Shown: piece after piece, positions 1-8,138 of the stretch
How positions within the stretch are numbered: position 1 is the stretch's first letter
Layout: the number at the start of each line of letters is the position of its first letter
From: JAJDFU01 sp964641965
GTDB lineage: Bacteria > Bacteroidota > Bacteroidia > Chitinophagales > Saprospiraceae
DNA: 40,517 nucleotides
Reading direction: 5' to 3'
NCBI GenBank assembly: GCA_964641965.1
Contig: CAZXLD010000045.1
Location: forward strand, 1 to 40,517
The notes under the pieces: model-generated
Databases searched by the model: none
What the model was told of the DNA's origin: nothing
What the model saw: the letters and a program-made list of their open reading frames with translations, nothing else
Position numbers and translations under genes: made by a program

Positions 1-11
1 GCAATTCGTCA

Positions 12-44
12 GCCCTTTGGGCGGAAAATTCGATGAATTTTCCG
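12..44. repeat. Two adjacent short inverted repeats
   Basis: Two perfect inverted repeats abut here. The first is GCCC-TTT-GGGC (12-22). The second has 10-base arms around GAT (22-44, arms CGGAAAATTC and GAATTTTCCG). They lie at the left edge of the window, upstream of mogA. They could be a terminator-like structure of the gene to the left, although no T-run follows, or part of its coding end. The stems are seen directly; the role is unknown. Confidence 0.4.
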
Positions 45-120
45 GGTTAACGTAGAGTAGACGAAAAAGGAGCCGTTTAAATGCGTCATTTTCATTTTAC
101 AATGGAATGACCTCGCAAAA

Positions 121-126
121 AAGGAG
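121..126 (+). promoter_or_regulatory. Ribosome binding site deciding the mogA start
   Basis: AAGGAG lies four bases before the ATG at 131 and fits a Shine-Dalgarno sequence. The in-frame ATG at 107 lacks such a site and would add eight residues not found in MogA proteins, so 131 is preferred. Confidence 0.6.
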
Positions 127-130
127 ACAA

Positions 131-697
131 ATGGTAAAAGCAAAATTTGGTATTATTAATGTATCTGATCGGGCCTCTAAAGGGATTTATGAAGATATTC
201 CAGGCAAGGCAGTGCTAGCCACATTGGAAGAATATCTGATTAGTGATTGGGAATATGTTTATGCTGTAATTCCAGATGAGCAAGATCAAATTGAGGCAAA
301 AATGATAGAAATGGCGGATAAAAAAGGTTGCTGTTTAATTGTCACAACTGGGGGAACAGGGCCTACTGTGCGTGATGTGACACCCGAGGCAACTGAACAG
401 GTTTGCCAAAAAATGATGCCTGGATTTGGTGAACAAATGCGACGAGTGAGTTTACAATATGTGCCAACAGCTATTCTTTCCAGGCAAACAGCTGGTATTC
501 GGTATAATACCTTGATTGTGAACTTACCGGGTAAACCAAAGGCTATTCGCGAATGCCTGGATGCTGTTTTTCCCGCTATCCCGTATTGTATTGATTTAAT
601 TGGGGGGCCTTACTTGGAAGTTAATGAGGAAGTGATACACGCATTTCGGCCAAAATCGGCTATTCGGAAACAGGATAAAAAAAGTGATGTAGATTAA
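131..697 (+). CDS. mogA: Molybdopterin adenylyltransferase MogA
   Basis: MogA adenylylates molybdopterin, the step before molybdenum insertion in molybdenum-cofactor biosynthesis, in the cytoplasm. The 188-residue protein has the family length. It shows the nucleotide-binding TTGGTGP motif (residues 72-78) followed by RDVTPEAT, then MPGFGEQMR, the TAILSRQ segment, NLPGKPKAI and a C-terminal FRPKSA stretch, all typical of MogA rather than the shorter MoaB. The start at 131 follows AAGGAG; an in-frame ATG at 107 is possible. No other cofactor gene is visible, so any operon would lie to the left. It converges on the dehydrogenase gene downstream. Confidence 0.9.
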   Translation: MVKAKFGIINVSDRASKGIYEDIPGKAVLATLEEYLISDWEYVYAVIPDEQDQIEAKMIEMADKKGCCLIVTTGGTGPTVRDVTPEATEQVCQKMMPGFGEQMRRVSLQYVPTAILSRQTAGIRYNTLIVNLPGKPKAIRECLDAVFPAIPYCIDLIGGPYLEVNEEVIHAFRPKSAIRKQDKKSDVD

Positions 698-731
698 AGA
701 CATTAGAACCCTTTGAAGGTAGAATGTAAGC

Positions 732-753
732 GCCTTAACTTAAAATATAAGGC
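732..753. terminator. Weak hairpin between convergent genes
   Basis: GCCTTA and TAAGGC form a 6-bp stem with a 10-base loop, between the converging mogA and dehydrogenase genes. On the plus strand it is followed by TCTTGTTGTT, a poor T-tract. The position suits a terminator, but the stem is short and A/T-rich. Confidence 0.25.
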
Positions 754-823
754 TCTTGTTGTTATACCTATGTAGAGCAAATCTCCTTTTAAAAGTATTA
801 TTGTAATTTTTTCATTTCACCTG

Positions 824-3460
824 TCACTGTTTCAGTACCCGATACGCATTCGGAATGTCCTCCACCTTAAAATAATAAATACCGGCCGGCAATCCAGCCA
901 GGGAAATACTCTGACTGGTTTCCAGAGCATCCAGTCGACCGGATTGTACTAATTGGCCAAGATTGTCCCACAATTGATAGGTAGAGCGTTTTTCCGTCAG
1001 GCTGGCGCCTTGCACCCAGATCCGGTCTTTGGCCGGCAAAGGATACAGGCTTAGATCTTTGACTGGAATGGAAGCTGTAGTGTTGACAATTGTACTTGAT
1101 GCCATCCGCACCAATTCGACTTCTTCCGGTGTCAATCCGACCCCATAAATCCGTACTTCATCCATCCAACCGGCAAACGGACGAGTACCTCCGGAAGCAT
1201 TGGAGGGTTGATTCCCTAGGGCTACATCTACTTGTGGGTCCGAGTCGATCTGCCCTGTTTTCGGTGTTGAGGCGACCTCATTTCCATCCAAATAGATACG
1301 CATTTGCGAGCCGTCATATACCGCGGCTATATGTATCCATTCATCCGGCTGGATTACGTCGGCCACTGTGACCAGAGTGGTCGTATTCCCCTCTGTACGC
1401 AAGCGAAAACGAAGACTGGTCTCATTCAAGGTGCTCACCATCCAGTATTGATCCTGATCGCCTGATCCGCTTGCCTTGGAGATAAATCGGGCATCACTCG
1501 TATTGAAGTTGTCGGCCTTAAACCAGAAGGTGATCGACATGGCCGAGCTGCTGAGGTCCAAATTTCCGATATCCACCCAATCATCCTGGCCGTCAAAGCG
1601 CAGGGCAAAGTCACTATCATCTGGGGTGTCGGCATCCCAGGAGGCTCCTTCAATTTGCCCGGGATTGGAATTGGGCGAGAAGTCTTGTAAGGTATTCCCC
1701 GCGCCCGCCTCCATACGCCAGCGGGCTACCAGACCGTCCAGTTTATCCGGAATATCTGCTACCACGGTAATTTGCGTTTCATCCTCGTCTGTGGCGCCCT
1801 GAATATCTGTAATGGTAATACGAAACCGGTAAGTGCCTGTCTGAGTAGGTGTAAAATTAGCCACGGTTTCATCTGCATCTTCTATGTTGACGGCAGGGCC
1901 TTCGAGCTGGATCCAATCTTCCACCATTTCCAATGGACTACCATCAGGGTCATACGATGCAGTACCATTTAAGGTAATCTTGGTACCCACCTGGGCGATC
2001 AGGTCGGGACCGGCATCCGCCACAGGAGCAACATTCGGAACCGGGCCAATGCGGTATTCACCACCGCTTACTGAGCTGGGAGCCAGACCTGGCGCGATAG
2101 CAATAGCCTTCACCGTTTGGGTGGTATTGATCCTAATAGGACCTTGATATCGAAAATCAGCCTCATCGGGATCCGAACCATCAGTCGTAAAGTACATAGT
2201 TGCGCCAGGGGTGGGGGAGAATAGCGACACCTGGACGGGGTCATCGTATTGCCCAGGAAAGGGAGTGAATTCAGGGGCTTTGGCCGATGCAATACCGGTA
2301 TATTGAATTTGGCGAACCTGTCCAGTACCTGTCTCATAATCGGTAAGTAAATAATAGAGGTTTTGATCCGGCCCTATTTTCAGCATGACCGGCTTGTTGC
2401 GGCCCGGATTTTGATACACATCCGTAGCGAAGGTTTGAACGGAAGGAGTGCCATTGGGTAAGGCAATTCGGCTGATCCGGCCATCTGTACTGGAGCCGTT
2501 GCCACCCCAAAGCGCAGTAAAATAGTTGCCTCGATATTCCTCTGGCCAATAGCCGCTGCTTGGATACCAAGCACCTCCGGTCACGAGTTTGCCGCCAGCA
2601 TCAGCGGCATTTGCCCAAACTCCATTCGCCAACCCAATACCGTCAAAACCGTCATGGCCATAATTGGCACCCGCCTGAATCCGATAAATATTCCCTTTGT
2701 TGTTTCCGCGAGCATCATTTACAAAAAGTATTCCCGTTTCATCATTCATAGCCATGGTATATGGGTTGCGCATACCCAAGGCATAGATGGCCCGGTAATT
2801 CCCGGTGGTTTCGTTGAAAAAGGGATTATCGGAAGGAATACTCCCATCGGTATTGATCCGAAACAGTTTGCCGGTAAAGGTCGATAGGCTTTGCACATCG
2901 TCTCCGCCATTCCAACCATCTCCGGTGGTGAAATACAATTTGTCATCCAAACCAACCAGCATATCGCCTCCATTGTGACTGCCGGAGGAGGAAGTGGGAC
3001 TAAACGGGATTTCCAGGAGGAGGGTTTCACTTCCGGCCAAGGCCTGGTTGGGTTGGGCCGGGTCGGCCTGGATACGGACTACCCGATTGTGCCTTGGGTT
3101 GTTTTTCATGTAAAAGGCGTAGATGTACCCATTGGAGTTGAAATCGGGATCAAAAGCAAACCCTCGAAGGCCGGAAGAACGATGTCTTTCCTGAGGTACA
3201 TCAAAGGTGTAGAAGGGGGTAGGTTGTAGTTCCCATTGGTCGGTTTGGGGGTTGAATGAAACTACGCGTAAATTGCCGCTGATCCGCTCTCCGATAAACA
3301 GCCTGCCGTCTGGAGCAAAGGCCATGCTTGCCGGGTCAAGCAAGTTGTCAATAACTAAAACATCTTCAAATTCGGGGGGGAGATCTATAGCAGGCAGCAT
3401 CCATGGAGTACCTGCACTACAAAGTAGGATGATCGCAAGTGTGCGTATCCAGTTATTCAT
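824..3460 (-). CDS. T9SS-exported PQQ-type sugar dehydrogenase with CHB_HEX, PKD and LamG domains
   Basis: Likely a secreted or surface-bound glucose/sorbosone-dehydrogenase-like oxidoreductase. Of 878 residues, about 1-25 form a signal peptide. About 28-390 form a six-bladed propeller of the GSDH family, with SHNGGDM, TTGDGWNGGDD, MRNPYTMA and GANYGHDG segments. About 395-470 resemble the chitobiase/hexosaminidase C-terminal domain (YFTTDGSDP). About 477-568 form a PKD-like domain (ADAGPD, YDPDGSPL). About 577-785 form a LamG/concanavalin-like domain. The last 75 residues are a type A T9SS sorting domain (LYPLPAKDRIWV, LAGLPAGIYYFKV). The start at 3460 puts the signal peptide first; an upstream ATG at 3529 would bury it. 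The add-on domains suggest carbohydrate binding; the substrate is unknown. Confidence 0.85.
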   Translation of the reverse strand: MNNWIRTLAIILLCSAGTPWMLPAIDLPPEFEDVLVIDNLLDPASMAFAPDGRLFIGERISGNLRVVSFNPQTDQWELQPTPFYTFDVPQERHRSSGLRGFAFDPDFNSNGYIYAFYMKNNPRHNRVVRIQADPAQPNQALAGSETLLLEIPFSPTSSSGSHNGGDMLVGLDDKLYFTTGDGWNGGDDVQSLSTFTGKLFRINTDGSIPSDNPFFNETTGNYRAIYALGMRNPYTMAMNDETGILFVNDARGNNKGNIYRIQAGANYGHDGFDGIGLANGVWANAADAGGKLVTGGAWYPSSGYWPEEYRGNYFTALWGGNGSSTDGRISRIALPNGTPSVQTFATDVYQNPGRNKPVMLKIGPDQNLYYLLTDYETGTGQVRQIQYTGIASAKAPEFTPFPGQYDDPVQVSLFSPTPGATMYFTTDGSDPDEADFRYQGPIRINTTQTVKAIAIAPGLAPSSVSGGEYRIGPVPNVAPVADAGPDLIAQVGTKITLNGTASYDPDGSPLEMVEDWIQLEGPAVNIEDADETVANFTPTQTGTYRFRITITDIQGATDEDETQITVVADIPDKLDGLVARWRMEAGAGNTLQDFSPNSNPGQIEGASWDADTPDDSDFALRFDGQDDWVDIGNLDLSSSAMSITFWFKADNFNTSDARFISKASGSGDQDQYWMVSTLNETSLRFRLRTEGNTTTLVTVADVIQPDEWIHIAAVYDGSQMRIYLDGNEVASTPKTGQIDSDPQVDVALGNQPSNASGGTRPFAGWMDEVRIYGVGLTPEEVELVRMASSTIVNTTASIPVKDLSLYPLPAKDRIWVQGASLTEKRSTYQLWDNLGQLVQSGRLDALETSQSISLAGLPAGIYYFKVEDIPNAYRVLKQ

Positions 3461-3591
3461 CGGATGTAAGATTAGACCTTTGGTTTGTAAAGCGCTTCGA
3501 TGGTTACCCGGTCTAATTGCCTCGCTCAAGAAAAACGATTGGAACTCCTATTAAGTATACAGTTGGCTAGATTGGTCAGAAATTTGGTGAA

Positions 3592-4017
3592 TCACCCTTC
3601 CACCATCCCGGTCTTGATCACAATTTCATGGGTGAGTGTCTTGTTGACCGGGCATTTATCGGATATCTCCAACAAGCGTTTCCGTTGCTCATCCGTTAAA
3701 TCGCCTTTAAACACGAGCTTCTTTTCAATCACATGCACATATCCTTCCTCCGATTCGCAATGCTCGCAATCTTCTGCGTGAATTCTTTGCTGACTCAGTT
3801 GAACTTCTACCTCCTCGAGGGGCCATTTCTTTCGGTCAGCATACATACGCAGGGTAATAGCCACACAACTACCTAAAGCTGCCAACAGATAATCATAAGG
3901 AGTGGGGCCTAGATCGGTCCCAATGGGAATGGGCTCGTCGGCAAGGACCTGATGATGTTGAGCCTTAATCGTAGTCTGGAAGGTGGAACGGTCAATGGTT
4001 GCAATTACTTGAGACAT
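3592..4017 (-). CDS. OsmC/Ohr family peroxiredoxin-like protein
   Basis: A small cytoplasmic OsmC-family protein; characterised members reduce organic hydroperoxides with a cysteine pair. The 141 residues include the family segment YDYLLAALGSCVAITLRMYA with Cys51, and KCPVNKTL with Cys122, matching the two conserved catalytic cysteines. Between them is an extra EDCEHCESEE segment (Cys84, Cys87) not typical of the family, which could bind a metal. It is closer to the YhfA-like OsmC branch than to Ohr. It precedes the dehydrogenase gene on the same strand with a gap of about 130 bp, so it probably has its own promoter. The exact substrate cannot be told. Confidence 0.85.
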   Translation of the reverse strand: MSQVIATIDRSTFQTTIKAQHHQVLADEPIPIGTDLGPTPYDYLLAALGSCVAITLRMYADRKKWPLEEVEVQLSQQRIHAEDCEHCESEEGYVHVIEKKLVFKGDLTDEQRKRLLEISDKCPVNKTLTHEIVIKTGMVEG

Positions 4018-4337
4018 GGGTTTCGATTTTGATTGCTGCTTAAAGGAATGATTGAGCGGATTTAAGGTACTGGTTTTATCGAAAGATGCTCAATTCCAAT
4101 AAGTGGTAACCAGTAGGCCAAGAGGAGCTTTTGACAGCGGAAACGCTATTCAGTGGTTACTTTATTTCTATCCATTAGGGGAATCTGATTTGAATTGCGA
4201 TCTGAAGTGTCAAAAGATTGCAGCTTATCGGCTGTTGATCCAAAAAATTGGCTGATCTGTCTGAAGGCGGTACCACTGGTTTTGGTTAATCTGTAGGTTG
4301 GTGTCAGTTTTCGAATATCCAACAAAAAGCAATTCTT
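4018..4337. other. Intergenic region of 320 bp, divergent
   Basis: This lies between the OsmC gene (minus) and the DUF4932-like gene (plus), so it should hold promoters for both. I see no convincing promoter consensus, RNA gene or missed reading frame. Two related short motifs (GTGGTAACCAGT near 4107 and CAGTGGTTAC near 4152) face each other, but their role is unknown. Confidence 0.5.
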
Positions 4338-5702
4338 ATGTACACGCGCCTGTTGCTGTGTTTATCAACCTTTTTTCTTGGTCTGGGCTATACCTCCGCC
4401 CAATTGCCGGTAATCCAAACCCAAACGGATCAGATCGACATACGGGATGGCAAAGAATATCGTCCCAAGGCTTGGCGTCTGGTGCCTGAAGCAAAGCCGG
4501 ATACATACGAAACCGTCGCTAAAGGAGAAAAAACCATTTCCTTTATCACCGATATAGATTCTATAAGTTATACGCTTAAGCCTGGGGATTCAGAAGACTT
4601 TATCATCCTGCTTCATGGAAAAGACAGTTGTTGGACTCGGATAGCCGTTTTTCCGGACGTGCCGGCAGCCCAATTCTCAAAGTCTTGTGTGAAAGAAAAC
4701 AAAGGAAAATACAGCATAGAAATTCCGGAGGTCCAGGAGCTGGTGCATATCCTAATGGCTATCACCCCTACCGGGATTGGCGACTTCAACATGATCAACC
4801 ATACGGGCGATTATTACAAGGAGGTGATGGACCATTTTGGTTCTTTGAAAGAGCATCCCATTGTTGAAGAACTGGATAAAGCCCTGGCCAATGGACAGTA
4901 TGCTCGTATCAAGATGGATGCCTGCGGCTTCTTTTTTGAAGGAGAGGCGATAAAGAAAGACCCCAACTATGATCGTTTGAATTGGGGTCGGCGTAATCTG
5001 GTTGAACCCTATTTGCCCTACCTGGAAGCAATCGCCAAAGCATCTAATTTTAGAGCCTTTTTTGAATCGCATCAAGCGCATTACAGGGAGTTAATTACGC
5101 AAATGGAAAAGCAGTCTCCCGTGCATCAGCAATGGGATTGGTTGGAAAAGCAATTTTCCAGCCGATATGACCATTACCGTATCACCTTCTCCCCTTTAGT
5201 TTTTGGCTCACATTCGACCAATCGCTTTGAAACAGAAGATTTCAAACAGACCGTCATGTTTACTGGAGGTCCCCGTCAGAATTACACATATAGCGATGCG
5301 GTGGCAGAAGGCCTTACTACGCGTATGGTGTTCACCGAAATTGACCACAACTATGTGAATCCCGTATCGGACATTTATTTAGACGATATAAACGAGGCCA
5401 TGGGCGACCGGGCCAAATGGGTAACGGAAGGTCCATTTACCGGTGGATACAGCAGCCCGTATGCGGTTTTTAATGAATATATGACCTGGGCCGTTTTCTC
5501 TTGTTATGCGATGGACCGATACGATGAGAAGACCTTTAAGGAAGTTAATGACCGGGTGGTCATGCAAATGGCGGCCTTCCGAGGATTTAAAAATTTCAAG
5601 ACATTCAACGACAAGCTCCTGGAGCTATTTGAAAACTTGCCCAAAGGAAAGAAGGTTGAAGACCTCTATCCGGAGATGCTTGCCTGGTGTAAAACTCAAT
5701 AA
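4338..5702 (+). CDS. Secreted DUF4932-like protein with a degenerate metallopeptidase motif
   Basis: 454 residues with a clear signal peptide (1-22, ending TSAQ), so periplasmic or exported. The C-terminal half looks like DUF4932, a Bacteroidota family I recall as having a HExxH-like segment followed by FVNP and a downstream NEY motif. Here the segment reads TEIDHNYVNP (residues 333-342), with Thr333 where the first zinc-binding His would be. A candidate third ligand, Glu380, is in NEYMTWAVF. If the family is a gluzincin-type peptidase, this copy may be inactive or use another ligand. It stands alone with 320 bp upstream and 113 bp to the next gene. Family assignment is moderately sure; function is unknown. 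Confidence 0.6.
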   Translation: MYTRLLLCLSTFFLGLGYTSAQLPVIQTQTDQIDIRDGKEYRPKAWRLVPEAKPDTYETVAKGEKTISFITDIDSISYTLKPGDSEDFIILLHGKDSCWTRIAVFPDVPAAQFSKSCVKENKGKYSIEIPEVQELVHILMAITPTGIGDFNMINHTGDYYKEVMDHFGSLKEHPIVEELDKALANGQYARIKMDACGFFFEGEAIKKDPNYDRLNWGRRNLVEPYLPYLEAIAKASNFRAFFESHQAHYRELITQMEKQSPVHQQWDWLEKQFSSRYDHYRITFSPLVFGSHSTNRFETEDFKQTVMFTGGPRQNYTYSDAVAEGLTTRMVFTEIDHNYVNPVSDIYLDDINEAMGDRAKWVTEGPFTGGYSSPYAVFNEYMTWAVFSCYAMDRYDEKTFKEVNDRVVMQMAAFRGFKNFKTFNDKLLELFENLPKGKKVEDLYPEMLAWCKTQ

Positions 5703-5815
5703 CCCTACCAAGGTCACACCTCGTGAAAGGCTCCTCCCGAAATCAAAAAACCTTGTATATTTCTATTTGATTAGCACATGGGTCTCCATATCCGGCCCAT
5801 AAAGCAGGAGCCTTC

Positions 5816-6835
5816 ATGATGAACTTTTTTATTAGCTATAGTAGGAGCGATGAAGAAATCGTGAAACAGCTGGTCCAGGACTTCAAGTCCCTGGGCTATG
5901 ATGTTTGGTTTGACAAGGAGTTGAGTGGTGGACAATCCTGGTGGGATCGGATCTTGAATCAGATTCGCCAAAGTGATCTTTTTGTGTTTGTCTTGTCCAG
6001 AAAGTCAACGAATTCGGCTGCCTGCAGTCGCGAGTACAATTATGCGCACCAACTGAATAAACGAATCCTTCCCATTCTGGTAGATGATATCAGTACCAAT
6101 TTACTACCTCCAGCCCTTACCACCATCCATTATGTAGACTACCGGGATAAGGACCGTAATTCATTAATTTCCCTGGTCAAATCCCTCAATGCGCTTCCCC
6201 CGGCTCAACCCATGCCCGACCCATTGCCCGTACCGCCCGAGGTGCCCATTTCGTATCTGGGTAACATCAAAAAAGAAATTGAAACCAGTAAGGTGCTGAG
6301 CTTTGAGGATCAGAGTGCTATTTTGTTAAAACTCAAAGAACGCCTGAAGAATAAAGACGAAGCTAAAGATGTATATGAGCTTCTTGGTAGGTTTAAACGG
6401 AGGGATGAGCTTTACCATAGGATTGCCGAACAAATTGAGGAAATCCTGCAAGCTGGGCCCGCATACTCTCAAATCAGTTCTCCCATAGAAAAAAAGGAAC
6501 CTCGAATTCAATCGAGTGCCAATCCCCGAACTCGACCACAAGCCCGTCCTCAAACACCGCAAGCGCAAACAGCATTCCAGGCTCCCCCCAGGCCACAACA
6601 AGCTTCTTCTTCGCAAACCGATTGGATGGGGATTGTAGGTCTCATTTTGGGGTTTTTCATTCCTGTGTTAGGAATCGGACTTGGCATTTGGGGCCTGATC
6701 CGGATCAATCAATCCAATGGAAAACTCAAAGGAAGTGGTTGGGCCTGGGCGGCACTGGCGGTAGGGGTTTTCATGACCTTTATATATCTGATCGGGATTA
6801 TGGCTTCAGCCGCCTACAATCCTTATGGGTACTAG
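5816..6835 (+). CDS. Membrane-anchored TIR-domain protein with C-terminal DUF4190-like segment
   Basis: 339 residues. Residues 1-125 form a TIR domain (FFISYSRSDEEI, YDVWFDKELSGGQSW). Glu73 in SAACSREYNYA lies where TIR NAD-hydrolases carry their catalytic Glu, so NADase activity is plausible. Residues 145-212 are a charged, probably helical module I do not recognise. Residues 220-268 are a Pro/Gln/Ala/Ser-rich linker. Residues 271-335 carry two membrane helices around GLIRINQSNGKLKGSGWAWA, as in DUF4190. The protein should therefore sit in the inner membrane with TIR in the cytoplasm. A GCAGGAG-like site precedes paired ATGs (5816/5819). No obvious sensor gene is adjacent. A role in signalling or defence is inference. 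Confidence 0.75.
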   Translation: MMNFFISYSRSDEEIVKQLVQDFKSLGYDVWFDKELSGGQSWWDRILNQIRQSDLFVFVLSRKSTNSAACSREYNYAHQLNKRILPILVDDISTNLLPPALTTIHYVDYRDKDRNSLISLVKSLNALPPAQPMPDPLPVPPEVPISYLGNIKKEIETSKVLSFEDQSAILLKLKERLKNKDEAKDVYELLGRFKRRDELYHRIAEQIEEILQAGPAYSQISSPIEKKEPRIQSSANPRTRPQARPQTPQAQTAFQAPPRPQQASSSQTDWMGIVGLILGFFIPVLGIGLGIWGLIRINQSNGKLKGSGWAWAALAVGVFMTFIYLIGIMASAAYNPYGY

Positions 6836-6938
6836 CCTGAGAAAGGTCTTGTTAAATGGTAATTCGCTAGAAATAGGGGTTGACCTTAAGCAATCTAAAA
6901 AAACAAACTTCCATGCTGAGTAAAGCATATATTTGATT

Positions 6939-7514
6939 ATGGAACTCAGAGATGAGATCAAAGCTTGTACCATTTGTCAGAATTACCTTCCACTGGGTCC
7001 AAAACCCATTTTCGGATTCTCCCGAAAATCAAGAATAATCATCATCAGCCAGGCACCAGGGATCAAGGCGCATAACAGTGGCATGTATTGGGATGACCCG
7101 AGCGGGAACCGGCTTAGGGAATGGTTGGGCGTAAGCAGAGCCGTTTTTTACAAGCCCGATAATATGGCCATCGTACCAATGGGCTTTTGTTATCCGGGCC
7201 GCGGTAAATCGGGCGACCTGCCACCCCGCCCGGAATGCGCCCCACAATGGCATGAGCGAATTTTAACTACGATCGAACAGCCTGCACTCACACTATTGAT
7301 CGGTGCTTATGCCCAAAAACAATACCTAAAAGATCGTCGAAAACGAACCCTTACTGAAACGGTCCGAGCATTTTCCGACTACCTGCCTTCCATTTTTGTA
7401 TTGCCGCATCCTTCCCCTCGAAATAATATATGGATTCGGAAAAATCCTTGGTTTGAGTCGGATTTGGTACCGAAGCTGAAAGAGAAAGTCCAGGAAGTGC
7501 TAGACCATGATTAA
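6939..7514 (+). CDS. Uracil-DNA glycosylase superfamily protein, Fe-S type
   Basis: A 191-residue cytoplasmic protein of the uracil-DNA glycosylase fold. It shows the motif-1 variant SQAPGIKAHNSG (38-49) with YWDDPSG, and a C-terminal motif LPHPSPRN (155-162). Cys10, Cys13, Cys84 and Cys100 are spaced like the four cysteines that hold a [4Fe-4S] cluster in family 4 enzymes. No residue in motif 1 clearly matches the usual catalytic acid, so base specificity or even glycosylase activity is uncertain. The start is ATG 6939; an in-frame TTG sits two codons earlier. The next gene begins 12 bp after the stop, so the two are probably co-transcribed. Confidence 0.75.
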   Translation: MELRDEIKACTICQNYLPLGPKPIFGFSRKSRIIIISQAPGIKAHNSGMYWDDPSGNRLREWLGVSRAVFYKPDNMAIVPMGFCYPGRGKSGDLPPRPECAPQWHERILTTIEQPALTLLIGAYAQKQYLKDRRKRTLTETVRAFSDYLPSIFVLPHPSPRNNIWIRKNPWFESDLVPKLKEKVQEVLDHD

Positions 7515-7526
7515 TGTATTAAGGAC

Positions 7527-8093
7527 ATGGAATTACTAGAGAAAAAACCAGCCCTGGTTCTCATTGATGTGCAGAAGGGCTTTGAGGATGAGGCTTACTG
7601 GGGTGGCAACCGTAACAACAAGGATGCGGAATCCAAAATGGCGCGTTTACTTCACCGGTGGCGAGCCCTAGGCTGGCCTATCTTTCATGTGCAGCACAGC
7701 TCTCAAAATCCGGCATCCAGATTGCACCGTTCGCATCCGGGATTCGAACTGAAAGAGGAAGTTAAGCCGGTTGGGATGGAACCCGTGATCGTGAAGGAAG
7801 TCAACAGCGCCTTTATTGGGACAGACCTGCAAGAGCGATTGGATAAGGCAGATATAAAAAGCCTGGTCATTGCTGGCATGACCACCAATCATTGCATATC
7901 CACTTCCGTTCGTATGGCTGCCAATCTGGGATATGAGGTACTGCTTCTTTCTGATGCTACCGCCACCTTTGATCGAGTGGGTATAGATGGCGAGCATTAC
8001 GAGGCGGATCTGATCCATCGGACCGCATTAGCCAGTCTTCAGGAGGAGTTTGCTGAAATTAAGACCACTAATGAAGTTCTGGGTAGCTTTTAG
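7527..8093 (+). CDS. Isochorismatase-family cysteine hydrolase
   Basis: 188 residues with the catalytic triad of the isochorismatase-like hydrolases: Asp14 (VLIDVQKGF), Lys90 (VIVKEVNSAF) and Cys123 (GMTTNHCISTSVRMA), the last after the cis-peptide segment. The metal-site histidines and aspartate of true nicotinamidases (DxH pattern) are not seen, so it is better called an unassigned cysteine hydrolase. Members cleave isochorismate, amides or carbamates. No signal peptide, so cytoplasmic. It follows the glycosylase-family gene by 12 bp. The reason for that pairing is not evident. Confidence 0.85.
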   Translation: MELLEKKPALVLIDVQKGFEDEAYWGGNRNNKDAESKMARLLHRWRALGWPIFHVQHSSQNPASRLHRSHPGFELKEEVKPVGMEPVIVKEVNSAFIGTDLQERLDKADIKSLVIAGMTTNHCISTSVRMAANLGYEVLLLSDATATFDRVGIDGEHYEADLIHRTALASLQEEFAEIKTTNEVLGSF

Positions 8094-8138
8094 CCCTCTT
8101 TTCTTGCATTTGAGATCCTTTCCCTACACCTATCTTTT

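Noticed and set aside
2..55. Possible C-terminal end of an upstream gene in the second frame (reads QFVSPLGGKFDEFSGLT then stop)
   Set aside because: Other frames are also open for a few codons and there is no way to choose without sequence to the left.
6928..6935. TATATTTG, a match to the Bacteroidota -7 promoter element, just before the glycosylase-family gene
   Set aside because: It is only three bases from the ATG and lacks a TTTG element at the right distance upstream, so it is probably chance in A/T-rich DNA.
7527..8093. Idea that the hydrolase is a nicotinamidase recycling the product of the TIR protein at 5816
   Set aside because: The metal-binding DxH and His residues of nicotinamidases are missing and the genes are more than 600 bp apart with another gene between.
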